Origin: Limnohabitans sp.
GTDB lineage: Bacteria > Pseudomonadota > Gammaproteobacteria > Burkholderiales > Burkholderiaceae_C
Assembly (NCBI GenBank): GCA_024642215.1
Contig: JAHEBO010000084.1
Span: forward strand, 61,447-125,446
Reading direction: 5' to 3'
DNA length: 64,000 nucleotides
Below the pieces are notes generated by a model. The model did no database searches. It saw nothing but the letters and a program-made list of their open reading frames with translations, and was not told the origin of the DNA. Positions 21,227-31,693 of this stretch are shown piece after piece (the stretch's first letter is position 1; each line of letters starts with the position of its first letter). The position numbers and the translations under genes are program-made.

Positions 21227-21439
21227 ATGTTGAAAATCAAATCTGAAGTCACCGGTACGGTTTGGAAAGTACTCGTCAGCCCTGGTCAAAGCGTAGAAGC
21301 CGATGAAGTTTTGGCGATCGTAGAGTCCATGAAGATGGAAATCCCCATTGCGGCTGAGCGTGCAGGCCAAGTGTCCGAAGTCTTGGTTGCAGAGGGCGAC
21401 CCCGTGGCCGAAGATCAAGTTGTCATTCATCTGGTGTAA
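21227..21439 (+). CDS. stand-alone biotin/lipoyl carrier protein (BCCP-like)
   Basis: 70 aa with biotinylation motif VESMKMEIPI. Confidence 0.9.
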   Translation: MLKIKSEVTGTVWKVLVSPGQSVEADEVLAIVESMKMEIPIAAERAGQVSEVLVAEGDPVAEDQVVIHLV

Positions 21440-21442
21440 GCG

Positions 21443-22198
21443 ATGCATGTGAAAGACTTACCAGACGATGCATACCGTGCTGCCGAAAGTACGGTGGCAT
21501 TCAGATTGTTTGCAGACCAGGACACCCCTACGCTAACTGTTCCAGAGCAGATTGCAGCCAAATTGGGGGACCGCATCTTGTCAGGTCTCATGCCAGCAGG
21601 CAGTCGAATTGGTGAAGTTGAGCTCAGCGAAGAATTCAAAGTTAGTCGGGGACCAGTCCGAGATGCATTGAGGATTTTGGAACGAGAGGGCCTTGTGACC
21701 CTGTTACCAAGGCGCGGCGCCATCGTGACTGAATTGTCTGTCTCCGAACTCGATGAGTTGATGGAAATTCGGGCGGGTCTCTTTGAAGTTGTGATTCGCA
21801 AAATTGGCAGCACTTCTTCAGAAGAATGGTTGAAAATTTTGGCATCAGGTACTGAGCGGCTTGAATTATTGGCGGCCGATCCTCAAAGTGGAGATGAGTA
21901 TGCCGAAACGACTTACCGCCTGATTATTTTGTGCGCTCGTTTAGCGGGCAATCAAAAACTTCATCGATTACTCACTGGCCTTTCATTGCAAACATTGCGG
22001 TACAGCAAATTGGGTTTAGCCACAATTGAACGTCGTCAACGTTCTGCCAGTTTGTGGCGAATGGCTTTGGACGCGCAGCGCAAGGGCGATGTTGAAAGCT
22101 TGGTGTCTCTTGCTCGAACACGCATTTACGAATCTAGCCAAGAATCTACGCGGCAAATGATGGCACTTGCAAACAAAAAGTCAGGAAATTTGAAATGA
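21443..22198 (+). CDS. GntR-family (FadR/FCD type) transcriptional regulator
   Basis: wHTH LGDRILSGLMPAGSRIGEVELSEEFKVSRGPVRDALRILEREGLVTLLPRRGAIV. Confidence 0.9.
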   Translation: MHVKDLPDDAYRAAESTVAFRLFADQDTPTLTVPEQIAAKLGDRILSGLMPAGSRIGEVELSEEFKVSRGPVRDALRILEREGLVTLLPRRGAIVTELSVSELDELMEIRAGLFEVVIRKIGSTSSEEWLKILASGTERLELLAADPQSGDEYAETTYRLIILCARLAGNQKLHRLLTGLSLQTLRYSKLGLATIERRQRSASLWRMALDAQRKGDVESLVSLARTRIYESSQESTRQMMALANKKSGNLK

Positions 22199-23373
22199 GC
22201 ACTCACAACGTGATGAACGCCGCGGGGCCTTTGCGAGGGCTGCTTGTGATTGAGATTTGTTCAACCATTGCAGGTCCGGCCTGCACTCGCTTGATGGGGG
22301 ATTTTGGCGCCGATGTGATCAAGATCGAACCACCTGAAGGCGATCCAGTTAGACAAATGGGGCAACATGTTGATGATGTTTCTCTGTATGCCGCGTCGCT
22401 GCTGCGAAATAAAAAATCCGTCGTGCTGGATTTGAAAAATCCAGCAGACCTGCGTGTGGCCAAGTCCATGATTGCAAGTGCTGACATATTGGTGGAGAAC
22501 AACCGGCCCGGTGTAATGGAGCGACTGGGTTTGGGCTATGAAGAACTTTCTAAAACAAATCCAGGTTTGGTGATGGTTCGAATCAGTGGCTTTGGACAAA
22601 CAGGCCCCTATGCGCCAAGACCTGGGTATGGCGCTATTTGCGAAGCCGTCGGTGGTGTACGTCACATGACAGGTGATCCAGATCGACCTCCGGCACGCGT
22701 GGCCTTGGCTACAACTGACTACTTGACATCAACCTATGCAGCCTTTGGCGCGTTGGCAGCACTGCGTGAAAAAGACAAGACAGGCTTGGGGCAAGTTGTG
22801 GATGTGGCCCTGTACGAAACGGCATTTACTCAAATGGAGCCCATTGTTCCGGCCTATGAAAAGCATGGCACTGTCCCCAAACGTGAAGGCGCAAATTTGC
22901 CGCGCATGGCCCCAAACAGTTTGTACCCAACCAAAGATGACAGCTATATTTTGATTGCAGCCAACAGCAACCCAACGTGTGAGCGGCTGATGCAAGCCAT
23001 GGGTCGGCTTGATTTGATGCAAGTGCCAGAATTCGCAAACATTCGTGCCAGAGGCGAACCCGCCAATGCCCGAGCACTGGACCAAATCATTGCTGATTGG
23101 ACGCGACAGCATCTTTGCAAAGAATTGGCCGACATGCTTGAGGCTGTTGGTGTTCCCAATACGCGTGTTTACACCATCGCCGACATTTACCAAGATCCTC
23201 ATTTTTTAGAGCGGAACATGCTGGTTAAAGTGCCGCATCCAAAAATTGGTCACACCACTCAAATTGGCGTGGTCCCGCGTCTATCTCGTACACCAGGCGT
23301 CATCCGTCATACAGGACACGAGCTTGGGCAAGACACTGCAAATGTACTGGCGGCATTTAAGTCAACTAATTGA
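22195..23373 (+). CDS. CaiB/BaiF (family III) CoA-transferase
   Basis: GLLVIEICSTIAGPACTRLMGDFGADVIKIEPPEGDPVR ... SGFGQTGPYAPRPGYGAICEAVGG. Confidence 0.92.
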   Translation: MSTHNVMNAAGPLRGLLVIEICSTIAGPACTRLMGDFGADVIKIEPPEGDPVRQMGQHVDDVSLYAASLLRNKKSVVLDLKNPADLRVAKSMIASADILVENNRPGVMERLGLGYEELSKTNPGLVMVRISGFGQTGPYAPRPGYGAICEAVGGVRHMTGDPDRPPARVALATTDYLTSTYAAFGALAALREKDKTGLGQVVDVALYETAFTQMEPIVPAYEKHGTVPKREGANLPRMAPNSLYPTKDDSYILIAANSNPTCERLMQAMGRLDLMQVPEFANIRARGEPANARALDQIIADWTRQHLCKELADMLEAVGVPNTRVYTIADIYQDPHFLERNMLVKVPHPKIGHTTQIGVVPRLSRTPGVIRHTGHELGQDTANVLAAFKSTN

Positions 23374-23391
23374 AAAAAACGGAGATACACC

Positions 23392-24384
23392 ATGAACCTG
23401 AAAAGACGTGAATTGACATTGGCGATGGCATTGGTCAGTATTGGATTGGAAGCGCCAGCGCAAAACAGCAATTGGAAACCGACCGATCGAATCACTTACG
23501 TTTTGGGCGTCACACCCGGTGGCTCTGTAGACATCTATGCGCGCGGCATTCAAGATGCCTTAACCCAATTGAATTTGATCCAAGGTCAAACCATGTTGAT
23601 CGATTACAAGCCAGGTGGTGCAGGCATCATCTCTTTGCAGCAATTGCAGCGCAATGCGGGTAATGCGCATTGGCTAGGTACATTTCACACCAGCACCCTG
23701 GTGGCCATTGCTGCTGGCATGTTGAAAGCTGATTTGAAAGACTATCCTCCCGTCGCCATGATGGTTGAGGAAACTCAAATGGTCGCTGTGCGAGCCGACT
23801 CCAACATCAAATCAGCGACTGATTTGGTCACAGCTTTGCGCAAGGATGCTAGCTCTCTCAAAATTGGCGTTGCACCCGCCTTGGGATCAGGTACACATTT
23901 GTCCATCGCCAAACCATTGAAAGTTGCAGGTGTTGACATTAAAAATTTAACTGTCGCACCTTTTAAAGCTTCAAGCGAAACAATGGGGGCCTTGTTGGGC
24001 GGTCACATTGACGTCATTTCGGCGACTGCACCGGTCATCATGCCGCAGGTTGCCGCAGGAAAAGTACGTGTCTTGGCCAGTGCGTCACCGACACGCGGCT
24101 CGGGACCTTTGGCGCAAGTGCCAACTTGGCGCGAGCAGGGTATTGCAGCCGACTTTGTGACCTATAACGGACTGCTTCTCCCCCCCCATATGTCAGCTGC
24201 ACAAATTGCGTTTTGGGAAGAAGCTTTGCGCAAAGTCTCTCAACATCCTGCATGGTTGGCTTTGGTCGAAAAAAATGGCGGTAGGCCTGTCTATAGAGAT
24301 CATGCTGAGTCCATGAAGTACATGGTATCTGAACAAAAATCGATCAATGAATTGGTTCAAGAATTGGGATTGGGTTCGAAGTGA
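23392..24384 (+). CDS. Bug/TctC-family substrate-binding protein
   Basis: DRITYVLGVTPGGSVDIYARGIQDAL...IDYKPGGAGIISLQQL. Confidence 0.85.
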   Translation: MNLKRRELTLAMALVSIGLEAPAQNSNWKPTDRITYVLGVTPGGSVDIYARGIQDALTQLNLIQGQTMLIDYKPGGAGIISLQQLQRNAGNAHWLGTFHTSTLVAIAAGMLKADLKDYPPVAMMVEETQMVAVRADSNIKSATDLVTALRKDASSLKIGVAPALGSGTHLSIAKPLKVAGVDIKNLTVAPFKASSETMGALLGGHIDVISATAPVIMPQVAAGKVRVLASASPTRGSGPLAQVPTWREQGIAADFVTYNGLLLPPHMSAAQIAFWEEALRKVSQHPAWLALVEKNGGRPVYRDHAESMKYMVSEQKSINELVQELGLGSK

Positions 24385-25958
24385 AAAAGATTCAACACCC
24401 CGTACGTTTTACGCCCGAAGGTGAGTGGCTAGAAGAACTAAGCGAATTAGAAAATCGCAGAAATCAAGCTTTGGCAATGGGCGGCCCGCAAGCGTTGGCT
24501 AAATTGCACAGCGCAGGACGAATGGATGTTCGTCAGAGAATTCACAGCTTGGTAGATGCCCATTCGTTTCAAGAGATGGGATGCATTGCGGGCAAAGGCC
24601 ATCAAGATTCAGAGGGTCATTTTGTTCAACTAGATCCTACCAATACAGTCACTGGTACGGGTCGCATGAACGGTCGCAAAGTCGCCATTCATGCAGATGA
24701 TTTCAGCATACGCGCTGGCTCATCCGAGGCCACAGTTGCAGAAAAATGGATTTACATTGAACGCTATGCGCACCAAATGCGAATGCCTTTGGTGCGCTTG
24801 GTTGATTCTGCGGGTGGCAGTGTGAAGTTGTTGATGCAGTTGGGCGGCACTAAGATTCCTGGCTACCCGACCTGGCCAGCCAATGAGTTGCTAAAGACTG
24901 TACCTGTGGTGGGCGTAGCTTTGGGCTCTTGTGTCGGTTTGGGTGCCATCAAAGTGGTCTCGTCGCACTTCTCGGTGTTGGTCAATGAGCAGGCACAAGT
25001 CATGGCGGCAGGACCCCATGTGGTTCGTCAAGCTTATGGTGTTGAAATCGACAAAAATGATTTGGGCGGCCACAAAATTCAACGAAAAAATGCTGTGGTT
25101 CACAATGAGGCTGCAGATGAAGCCGACGCGCTGCAACAAGTACAAAAATTCTTGTCCTACATGCCGCGAAGCATTCACCATTTGGCGCCAGTAACAGTTT
25201 GTGACGATTCACCTAACCGCGCTGATGACTGGCTAAAAGATGCCATTCCAAAAGATCGGCGACAGATTTTTGATCCACGCAAAATATTGAAGAGCATTTT
25301 TGATTTGGACACTGTCTTTGAAATTGGAAAATTTCAAGGAGGCTCTGTGATCACAGCGTTGGCCAGGCTCAATGGCTACCCCGTGGGTGTTGTGATCAAC
25401 GACCCCAAAGTTCAAGGGGGTGCGATGACTGTCCAAGCAGCCTACAAAATGGAGCGCCACGTCAAGATGTGCAGTCAGTTTGGATTGCCCATTGTGAATC
25501 TGGTTGATCAGCCTGGCAATGCCACAGGCCTTGAAGCTGAATTGGCTGGCACCTTGCTGGGCGCAACACGCGTGGGTCAAGCTGTCCATGAATGCGAATC
25601 ACCCTGGGTTTCTATCATCATCAGGCGTTGTTTTGGCATGGCTGGCGGAATGCATGCGCCAAAGTATGGAGAGGCGTTGAATCACAGGTATGCGTGGCCA
25701 TCGGCACGCTGGGGTTCGATTCCCATTGAGGGAGGGGTGATGGCGGCACACAAAACTGAAATTGAAACTGCAACGGATCCACAAGCCAAACGACTGGAAT
25801 TAGAGAAGTTTTATCTCAACATGTCTTCACCTTTCAAGACCGCAGAAAAATTTGGAATTCTCGACATCATTGACCCAAGAGAGTCACGGGCAATCTTGTG
25901 CGAATGGGTTGAAGATGCATGGGAGTTGGTGAAAATAAAACGACTGCCTTCTGCATAG
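24381..25958 (+). CDS. acyl-CoA carboxylase carboxyltransferase (beta) subunit
   Basis: PccB/AccD-like: GRMNGRKVAIHADDFSIRAGSSEATVAEKWIYIERYAHQMRMPLVRLVDSAGGSVK ... VDQPGNATGLEAELAGTLLGATRV. Confidence 0.88.
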   Translation: MKKIQHPVRFTPEGEWLEELSELENRRNQALAMGGPQALAKLHSAGRMDVRQRIHSLVDAHSFQEMGCIAGKGHQDSEGHFVQLDPTNTVTGTGRMNGRKVAIHADDFSIRAGSSEATVAEKWIYIERYAHQMRMPLVRLVDSAGGSVKLLMQLGGTKIPGYPTWPANELLKTVPVVGVALGSCVGLGAIKVVSSHFSVLVNEQAQVMAAGPHVVRQAYGVEIDKNDLGGHKIQRKNAVVHNEAADEADALQQVQKFLSYMPRSIHHLAPVTVCDDSPNRADDWLKDAIPKDRRQIFDPRKILKSIFDLDTVFEIGKFQGGSVITALARLNGYPVGVVINDPKVQGGAMTVQAAYKMERHVKMCSQFGLPIVNLVDQPGNATGLEAELAGTLLGATRVGQAVHECESPWVSIIIRRCFGMAGGMHAPKYGEALNHRYAWPSARWGSIPIEGGVMAAHKTEIETATDPQAKRLELEKFYLNMSSPFKTAEKFGILDIIDPRESRAILCEWVEDAWELVKIKRLPSA

Positions 25959-25978
25959 TAGGCCGTTTCAACACCCCT

Positions 25979-27082
25979 TTACTTCGCCAGCCAACCCAAG
26001 CCTTTGGCATGAAGGCTTTGAATGTAAAGGCGGTCTTTGGTTTCAGTCACACCGGTTGATTCTGGGTAACTTCCGGTGGGGTCTTGCATGTCTTTCAGCA
26101 CATGGCCCGCTTCGTCAAACGCCATGACATGGCCATATGCTTTAGGAATAGGCCACAGCGCGCGGGGTAGTCGGAGTGTCAGGGAGCGCAGCCATGGTTT
26201 GTCGGCAAAACCGTCGATGGTGAGGTTGCGTGGTTTGGCAAAGCCTAACCAAATTTTGCCATCCATGCCGCGCATCAAATTGTCTGGGTAGCCCGGTAAA
26301 TTCTCAAACAACACTTTGGCACCCTCGGGAATCTTGCCATCGCCCAGTTGAAGATTTTTCGCCGATAGGGAAATTTTCCAGACTTTGTACTTGCCTGTTT
26401 CGTTCACAAATAGGCTGGTTTCAGCTTGATTCAAAGCCACACCATTGGCAAAGCTCAAACCCTGCGCCACGATTCGCGTGGCCTGGGTTTTGGGATCGTA
26501 TTCCAAGACACGGCCAGTAGCAGATTGCTCCAAAATGTCCAAGATGCTTGCCTCAAAAGTGCCACCCCATTCTTTGGGGCTGAATCGTGTGGATGCATCA
26601 CTGAAATACATCTTGCCATTTTGAGCGACCACCACCGCATCGGCATACCTGATGGGGTCGTTGTTCACTTTGTCAGTTAGAACTTTCACGGCACCTTGTG
26701 GGCTAATAGACAACAAGCCTTTAACCGCATCGGCCGCGATCAAATTGCCCTGTGCATCAAAGTCGAAACCTAAGACGCGGCCGCCTGTATTTGCAAATTC
26801 TTTTTGTGCCTTCCCATCCGGTGTCATTTGCAGAATCTTTCCGCTGGCAACCGTGGTGTACAACTTGCCATCGGGACCGATGGCAATGTGCTCTGGGCCT
26901 TCTTCACCATTCAAGTCCATTAAGTTCAATTGCGCCAGTTTGTCGTTAACGGCATGTGGGCCTTGATAACCAGGGGCTTGAGGGGCAAGCCATGAAACAG
27001 GTTGAATGGGGACTGGCCATGCAAGTAAATAGACGATCAGCGCCAGCAATAAAGCGCCGACCCATTGAAGGGCTGATTTCAT
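25979..27082 (-). CDS. SMP-30/gluconolactonase/strictosidine synthase-like protein
   Basis: GEEGPEHIAIGPDGKLYTTVASGKILQMTPDGK ... FANGVALNQAETSLFVNETGKYKVWKISL. Confidence 0.85.
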   Translation of the reverse strand: MKSALQWVGALLLALIVYLLAWPVPIQPVSWLAPQAPGYQGPHAVNDKLAQLNLMDLNGEEGPEHIAIGPDGKLYTTVASGKILQMTPDGKAQKEFANTGGRVLGFDFDAQGNLIAADAVKGLLSISPQGAVKVLTDKVNNDPIRYADAVVVAQNGKMYFSDASTRFSPKEWGGTFEASILDILEQSATGRVLEYDPKTQATRIVAQGLSFANGVALNQAETSLFVNETGKYKVWKISLSAKNLQLGDGKIPEGAKVLFENLPGYPDNLMRGMDGKIWLGFAKPRNLTIDGFADKPWLRSLTLRLPRALWPIPKAYGHVMAFDEAGHVLKDMQDPTGSYPESTGVTETKDRLYIQSLHAKGLGWLAK

Positions 27083-27195
27083 GACTTACTTTCTAAATGG
27101 CCAACAAAGCGCTAGTTTCAGACATTTGCATGTCCAAGGCCATCGCAATTACCCTGAGCTTGGTTTGAATTTGGTTTGCACACGATAATCACACC

Positions 27196-28821
27196 ATGCC
27201 CGAACTAGAGTCTTCGCCCCCCGTCATCATCCTTTGCACCTTGAATGCAAAGTACATTCACGCGTCACTGGGTTTGCGCTACCTCATGGCCAACATGGCA
27301 CGCCACGGCAGTCAAAATTTAGCGGATCAAACCGCTTTGATTGAATTCACTTTGGCCAAGCCTTTGGCCGACATGGTCACTACCTTGTTGGACACTTTGG
27401 GAGAGTCACGGCCAGGCCAAAATCAAGTGATTGGATTTGGGGTCTACATTTGGAATGTGGTTCAAACGACCGAGCTGGTTCGTCTTTTAAAGACTCGACG
27501 ACCTTCACTGAAAATTGTTTTGGGTGGTCCTGAGGTAAGTCACGAAACCGAACAGCAGGAAATCGTACAACTGTCCGACCATGTGATCACCGGATGGGGC
27601 GATGTGAGCTTCCCCAAACTCTGTATGCAATTGTTGGCGGGTCCTCAGCCGTTGATGAAAGTGATCCAAGGCGAACAACCGCCCATGGACCAAATCGAGT
27701 TGCCTTATCAACACTTCTCCGATGCAGATCTGGCCAACCGACTTTTGTACGTCGAAGCATCTCGAGGCTGTCCTTTTAAATGTGAGTTTTGTCTGAGTTC
27801 AATGGACAAAACTGCATGGGCATTTGAATTGACGCCATTTCTGCAAGAACTCAAGACGCTATACGAACGTGGCGCTCGAAATTTCAAATTTGTCGACCGT
27901 ACGTTTAATTTAAAAATTGAAGCTTCGATTCAAATTCTTCAATTCTTTTTAGATCGATTGAGCGCGCCGGGTGCAGAGGGATTGCTGGTGCACTTTGAAG
28001 TGATCCCCGATCATCTTCCAGACAAACTGAAAGCCTTGATTGTTCAATTCCCACCAGGCGTTTTGCAATTTGAAGTGGGCATTCAAAGCTTCAATGAAAC
28101 AGTTCAAAAACTCATTTCGAGGCGTCAAGACAATGTGCAAACCGAAGCCAATTTACGCTGGCTGATCAATGAATCTCATGCGCACCTGCATACCGATTTG
28201 ATCTTCGGTTTACCAGGCGAAACACTGGCCAGTTTTGCCGAAGGATTTGACCGCTTGTTGGCCATTGGTCCACAAGAGATTCAACTCGGTATTTTGAAAC
28301 GCTTGCGCGGTACACCCATTTCTAGACACACCGAATCGTTTGAGATGGTCTATGACGAACAGCCGCCTTATGTTGTTCGTCAAACCAAAGACTTGGACGC
28401 CGCGAGCTTGCAACGCTTTACGCGCATGGCCAAGTATTGGGATTTGGTGGCCAATTCGGGCAGGTTCAAAACAAGTTTGCCTTTGATTTTGCAGCCGATG
28501 ACGCATCAGCATTCTGCTTTTTGGGCCTTCATGGATTTCTCGGACGAGGTCTGGCGTGCAAGCGGTAAAACATATGGCCTCACGCCAGAGGCCTTGGTTG
28601 ATGCGGTTTTTCATTACCTGACTGTCTCACGCGCACTCAATGTTGCGCAGGTGCGCAGCTTGTTGTTGCAAGATTACGTGAGCAGTGGTGCGCGTTCTCG
28701 CCCCTTGTGCCTTGCCAATGAAAATTTACCTTTAGGCGGACGCGACGCCAAGCTTGAAGACGCTGCACCATCAGGATTGCGAGTTCGACAAAACCGTCAT
28801 ACCGAATTCAAACTGTCGTAA
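27196..28821 (+). CDS. B12-binding domain-containing radical SAM protein
   Basis: N-terminal cobalamin-binding-like domain and radical SAM cluster motif ASRGCPFKCEFCLSS. Confidence 0.88.
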   Translation: MPELESSPPVIILCTLNAKYIHASLGLRYLMANMARHGSQNLADQTALIEFTLAKPLADMVTTLLDTLGESRPGQNQVIGFGVYIWNVVQTTELVRLLKTRRPSLKIVLGGPEVSHETEQQEIVQLSDHVITGWGDVSFPKLCMQLLAGPQPLMKVIQGEQPPMDQIELPYQHFSDADLANRLLYVEASRGCPFKCEFCLSSMDKTAWAFELTPFLQELKTLYERGARNFKFVDRTFNLKIEASIQILQFFLDRLSAPGAEGLLVHFEVIPDHLPDKLKALIVQFPPGVLQFEVGIQSFNETVQKLISRRQDNVQTEANLRWLINESHAHLHTDLIFGLPGETLASFAEGFDRLLAIGPQEIQLGILKRLRGTPISRHTESFEMVYDEQPPYVVRQTKDLDAASLQRFTRMAKYWDLVANSGRFKTSLPLILQPMTHQHSAFWAFMDFSDEVWRASGKTYGLTPEALVDAVFHYLTVSRALNVAQVRSLLLQDYVSSGARSRPLCLANENLPLGGRDAKLEDAAPSGLRVRQNRHTEFKLS

Positions 28822-30433
28822 TTGCTTTTTGATGCATGGCTCGGCTGAGCAGTATGACGGGCAGAAGACCCACCAGAACCAAGGCCAAACTAGGCAAGGC
28901 GGCTTCACCCAATCGCTCGTCTCTGGCCAGTTGGTAAGCCATCACAGCCAGTGTGTCGGTATTGAACGGGCGTAGCACCAGTGTGGCAGGTAACTCTTTC
29001 ATCACATCGACAAACACCAAAAGCGTGGCGGCAAAAATGGAACGCTTTAAAAGGGGTGAGTGAACACTCGTGAGCAGTTTCATTCCCGAGATGCCCAGCA
29101 TCCGTGAAGAGTCGTCAAGACTCTTTGGAATTCGGGCATAGCCACTCTGAACAGTTTGCAACGCAACGGCGCAGAAGCGAACCATGTAGGCCCAAATCAA
29201 ACCCAATAAGGTGGCCGTGAGCCAATAACCAACTTGCGATTCTGGCCAGCGTTGCTGCAGCCACATCACGGGCAAGAGCAGTCCTACCACCACCACAGCA
29301 CCAGGTACTGCGTAGCCCAAACCCACCAATGAAGCGACCATCCGGGTCAAGAGATCCCGTTGCGTCCTTAAACTGAATGACAGCAACAATGCGACCCATA
29401 CTGCCAGCACTGCTGTGATCGCGCCTAAGCGCAAACTGTTCATGGCCCATTCAATGAACCGTCCCCATGGTACTTCAATCTCGGATGACATCAATGGCCT
29501 TAGCATCAACAGCACAGGCAGCACAAATCCAAAAAAGAGGGGCAGGGCACACCAGGTGCTCATGGCCATGGCAGGAAGGCCTTTGAGGGTAGAGGGTTGT
29601 GCATCCGTTGATGAAGAAAGCCCTGAACGCAAGCTTGCAAATCGCATGCGAGCTTGTGCCCATTTCTCAATTTGCATCAAAACAAGCACAGTACCTAAAA
29701 GCAATGTGGCCAATTGGGCCGCTGCGATGCGGTTGTCCATGACCAGCCAAGCTTTGTAAACGCCCGCAGTGAATGTTTGAATACCAAAGTAACTTGACAC
29801 ACCAAAGTCGGCCAATGTTTCCATCAAGGCCAATGCGACGCCGGCGGCCACTGAAGGTCGTGCCAAAGGGATGGCAATTTCTAGGATGCGTCGTTGGAGG
29901 GGGGCACCAAGCATGCGCGCAGCCTCCAACAGTTGCGGGGCACGCTCACTCAGGGCTGTGCGCGCCAGCAGATAAACATAGGGATAGAGTGCCAAAGTAA
30001 ATACAAGAATGGCACCGCCCAAACTTCTAATTTCTGGTAACACGCGGCCCTCAAGCGAAAACTGATTGCGAATGAAGTTTTGCACGGGGCCGCTGAACTG
30101 CAGAAAGTCTGTGTAGGCATAAGCCACCACGTAGGCTGGGATGGCCATTGGCAACAGCAATGCCCATTCAAAAAATGCTTTTCCTGGAAACTTGAACAAT
30201 GTCACGGCTGCAGCGGTGCTGGTGCCTAAAAATGTGACGCCAATTGCGACGCCAAGGCACAGGCCCATGCTGGTGATTGCATAGTCAGGCAAGACGGTTG
30301 CAAACATTTCATGGAGAACTTGTGCAGACGCGAGATTCCACTCAATCCAAGAACTGATCAGCGCCAACACTGGCAGGCAAATGATCAGAGCGACGAGGCT
30401 ATAAAGAACCGAACGAATTCGGAAAACGTGCAT
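28808..30433 (-). CDS. iron(III) ABC transporter permease (FbpB-like)
   Basis: Two permease cores with EAA-type loops (LPMAIPAYVVAYAY ... LLEAARMLGAPLQRRILEIAIPLARP; DDSSRMLGISGMKLLTSVHSPLLKRS). Confidence 0.88.
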   Translation of the reverse strand: MHVFRIRSVLYSLVALIICLPVLALISSWIEWNLASAQVLHEMFATVLPDYAITSMGLCLGVAIGVTFLGTSTAAAVTLFKFPGKAFFEWALLLPMAIPAYVVAYAYTDFLQFSGPVQNFIRNQFSLEGRVLPEIRSLGGAILVFTLALYPYVYLLARTALSERAPQLLEAARMLGAPLQRRILEIAIPLARPSVAAGVALALMETLADFGVSSYFGIQTFTAGVYKAWLVMDNRIAAAQLATLLLGTVLVLMQIEKWAQARMRFASLRSGLSSSTDAQPSTLKGLPAMAMSTWCALPLFFGFVLPVLLMLRPLMSSEIEVPWGRFIEWAMNSLRLGAITAVLAVWVALLLSFSLRTQRDLLTRMVASLVGLGYAVPGAVVVVGLLLPVMWLQQRWPESQVGYWLTATLLGLIWAYMVRFCAVALQTVQSGYARIPKSLDDSSRMLGISGMKLLTSVHSPLLKRSIFAATLLVFVDVMKELPATLVLRPFNTDTLAVMAYQLARDERLGEAALPSLALVLVGLLPVILLSRAMHQKAITTV

Positions 30434-30555
30434 GCGGAGCGTCCAAAGAAAGTCAAGCTTTGCACTTGGTGATTCAAGCGCATCTTCCGTGGAATTGTAA
30501 GGATGATCGGCAAGTAGGGAATGTCAATCGGCTCACGTGTCCTTACAATCCACCT

Positions 30556-31614
30556 ATGTTTCTGACACTTGATCAAGTCGACGTCCGCTATTCTGGCCAG
30601 CAAACGCCTGCCGTGCAAGGTGTTTCTCTGAGCCTTGAAGCTGGGCAAATTGGTGTGTTGATTGGTCCTTCGGGTTGCGGCAAAACCAGCTTGCTGCGCG
30701 CCATTGCTGGTCTCGAACCTGTATCAGCCGGGTATGTCCAGCTGTCCGATCGAGTGGTCAGTCGTTCGGGCTTTACGGCCCCCCCCGAAAACCGCCGTAT
30801 GGGTATGGTCTTTCAGGATTACGCGCTGTTTCCGCACTTGACCGTGTCGGGCAACATTGCATTTGGTCTGCATGGGCAAAGTTCAGCCAGCAAATCCTTG
30901 CGCATCACGGAAGTGCTGAAGTTGGTGGGGCTCCAAGATGTGCAAGAGCGGTATCCACACGAGCTGTCTGGAGGGCAACAGCAAAGGGTTGCCTTGGCGC
31001 GTGCACTGGCGCCCAAGCCAGAACTCCTGTTGTTAGACGAGCCTTTTTCTAACTTGGATGTTGATTTACGTGAACGTCTTGCTTTGGAAATTCGAGCCAT
31101 TTTGAAAGAGGCCAATGCCACCGCGCTTTTTGTGACCCACGATCAAATGGAAGCGTTTGCCATGGGCGATGTCATTGGCGTTATTCAAGGTGGGCGCTTG
31201 GCGCAATGGGATGATGCGTATCATCTGTATCACCGTCCTGCCTCGCGCTTTGTGGCCGAGTTCATTGGGCATGGCGTTTTCATTCCTGGTGTTCGTTCAA
31301 TCACAAAGGGACGAGTCGAGGTTCAGACCGTCTTAGGCTTGCTAACCGATGAGCTCAAGGCTTCAGATAAGCGCTCAGACGAATTGGTCAATTGCGACGT
31401 GTTACTCCGAGCAGACGACATCGTTCATGACGACGCGGCACCTGTTAAAGCTGAAATTGTTCGCAAGTCATTTCGTGGTTCAGAATTTTTATACAGCTTG
31501 CGATTGCAGACCGGAGAAATGGTCATGGCCCATGTACCTAGCCATCACGACCACAAATTAGGAGAATGGATCGGCATTCGCGTTGAAGTAGACCATGTGG
31601 TCACATTCAACTGA
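30556..31614 (+). CDS. ABC transporter ATP-binding protein (FbpC-like)
   Basis: Walker A GPSGCGKTSLLRA, signature LSGGQQQRVALARAL, Walker B LLLLDEPFSNLD. Confidence 0.93.
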   Translation: MFLTLDQVDVRYSGQQTPAVQGVSLSLEAGQIGVLIGPSGCGKTSLLRAIAGLEPVSAGYVQLSDRVVSRSGFTAPPENRRMGMVFQDYALFPHLTVSGNIAFGLHGQSSASKSLRITEVLKLVGLQDVQERYPHELSGGQQQRVALARALAPKPELLLLDEPFSNLDVDLRERLALEIRAILKEANATALFVTHDQMEAFAMGDVIGVIQGGRLAQWDDAYHLYHRPASRFVAEFIGHGVFIPGVRSITKGRVEVQTVLGLLTDELKASDKRSDELVNCDVLLRADDIVHDDAAPVKAEIVRKSFRGSEFLYSLRLQTGEMVMAHVPSHHDHKLGEWIGIRVEVDHVVTFN

Positions 31615-31630
31615 TGCTTTAAGCCTATTT

Positions 31631-31649
31631 GCAAATGCGAATCATTCTT
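31631..31649. promoter_or_regulatory. candidate Fur box upstream of the iron-binding protein gene
   Basis: gcaaatgcgaatcattctt matches GATAATGATAATCATTATC at 13/19 positions, ~45 bp upstream of the 31694 start. Confidence 0.6.
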
Positions 31650-31693
31650 ATTTGATGTAGAATTTGTTCATTCCAGCACTTAAAGGTGTCAAT

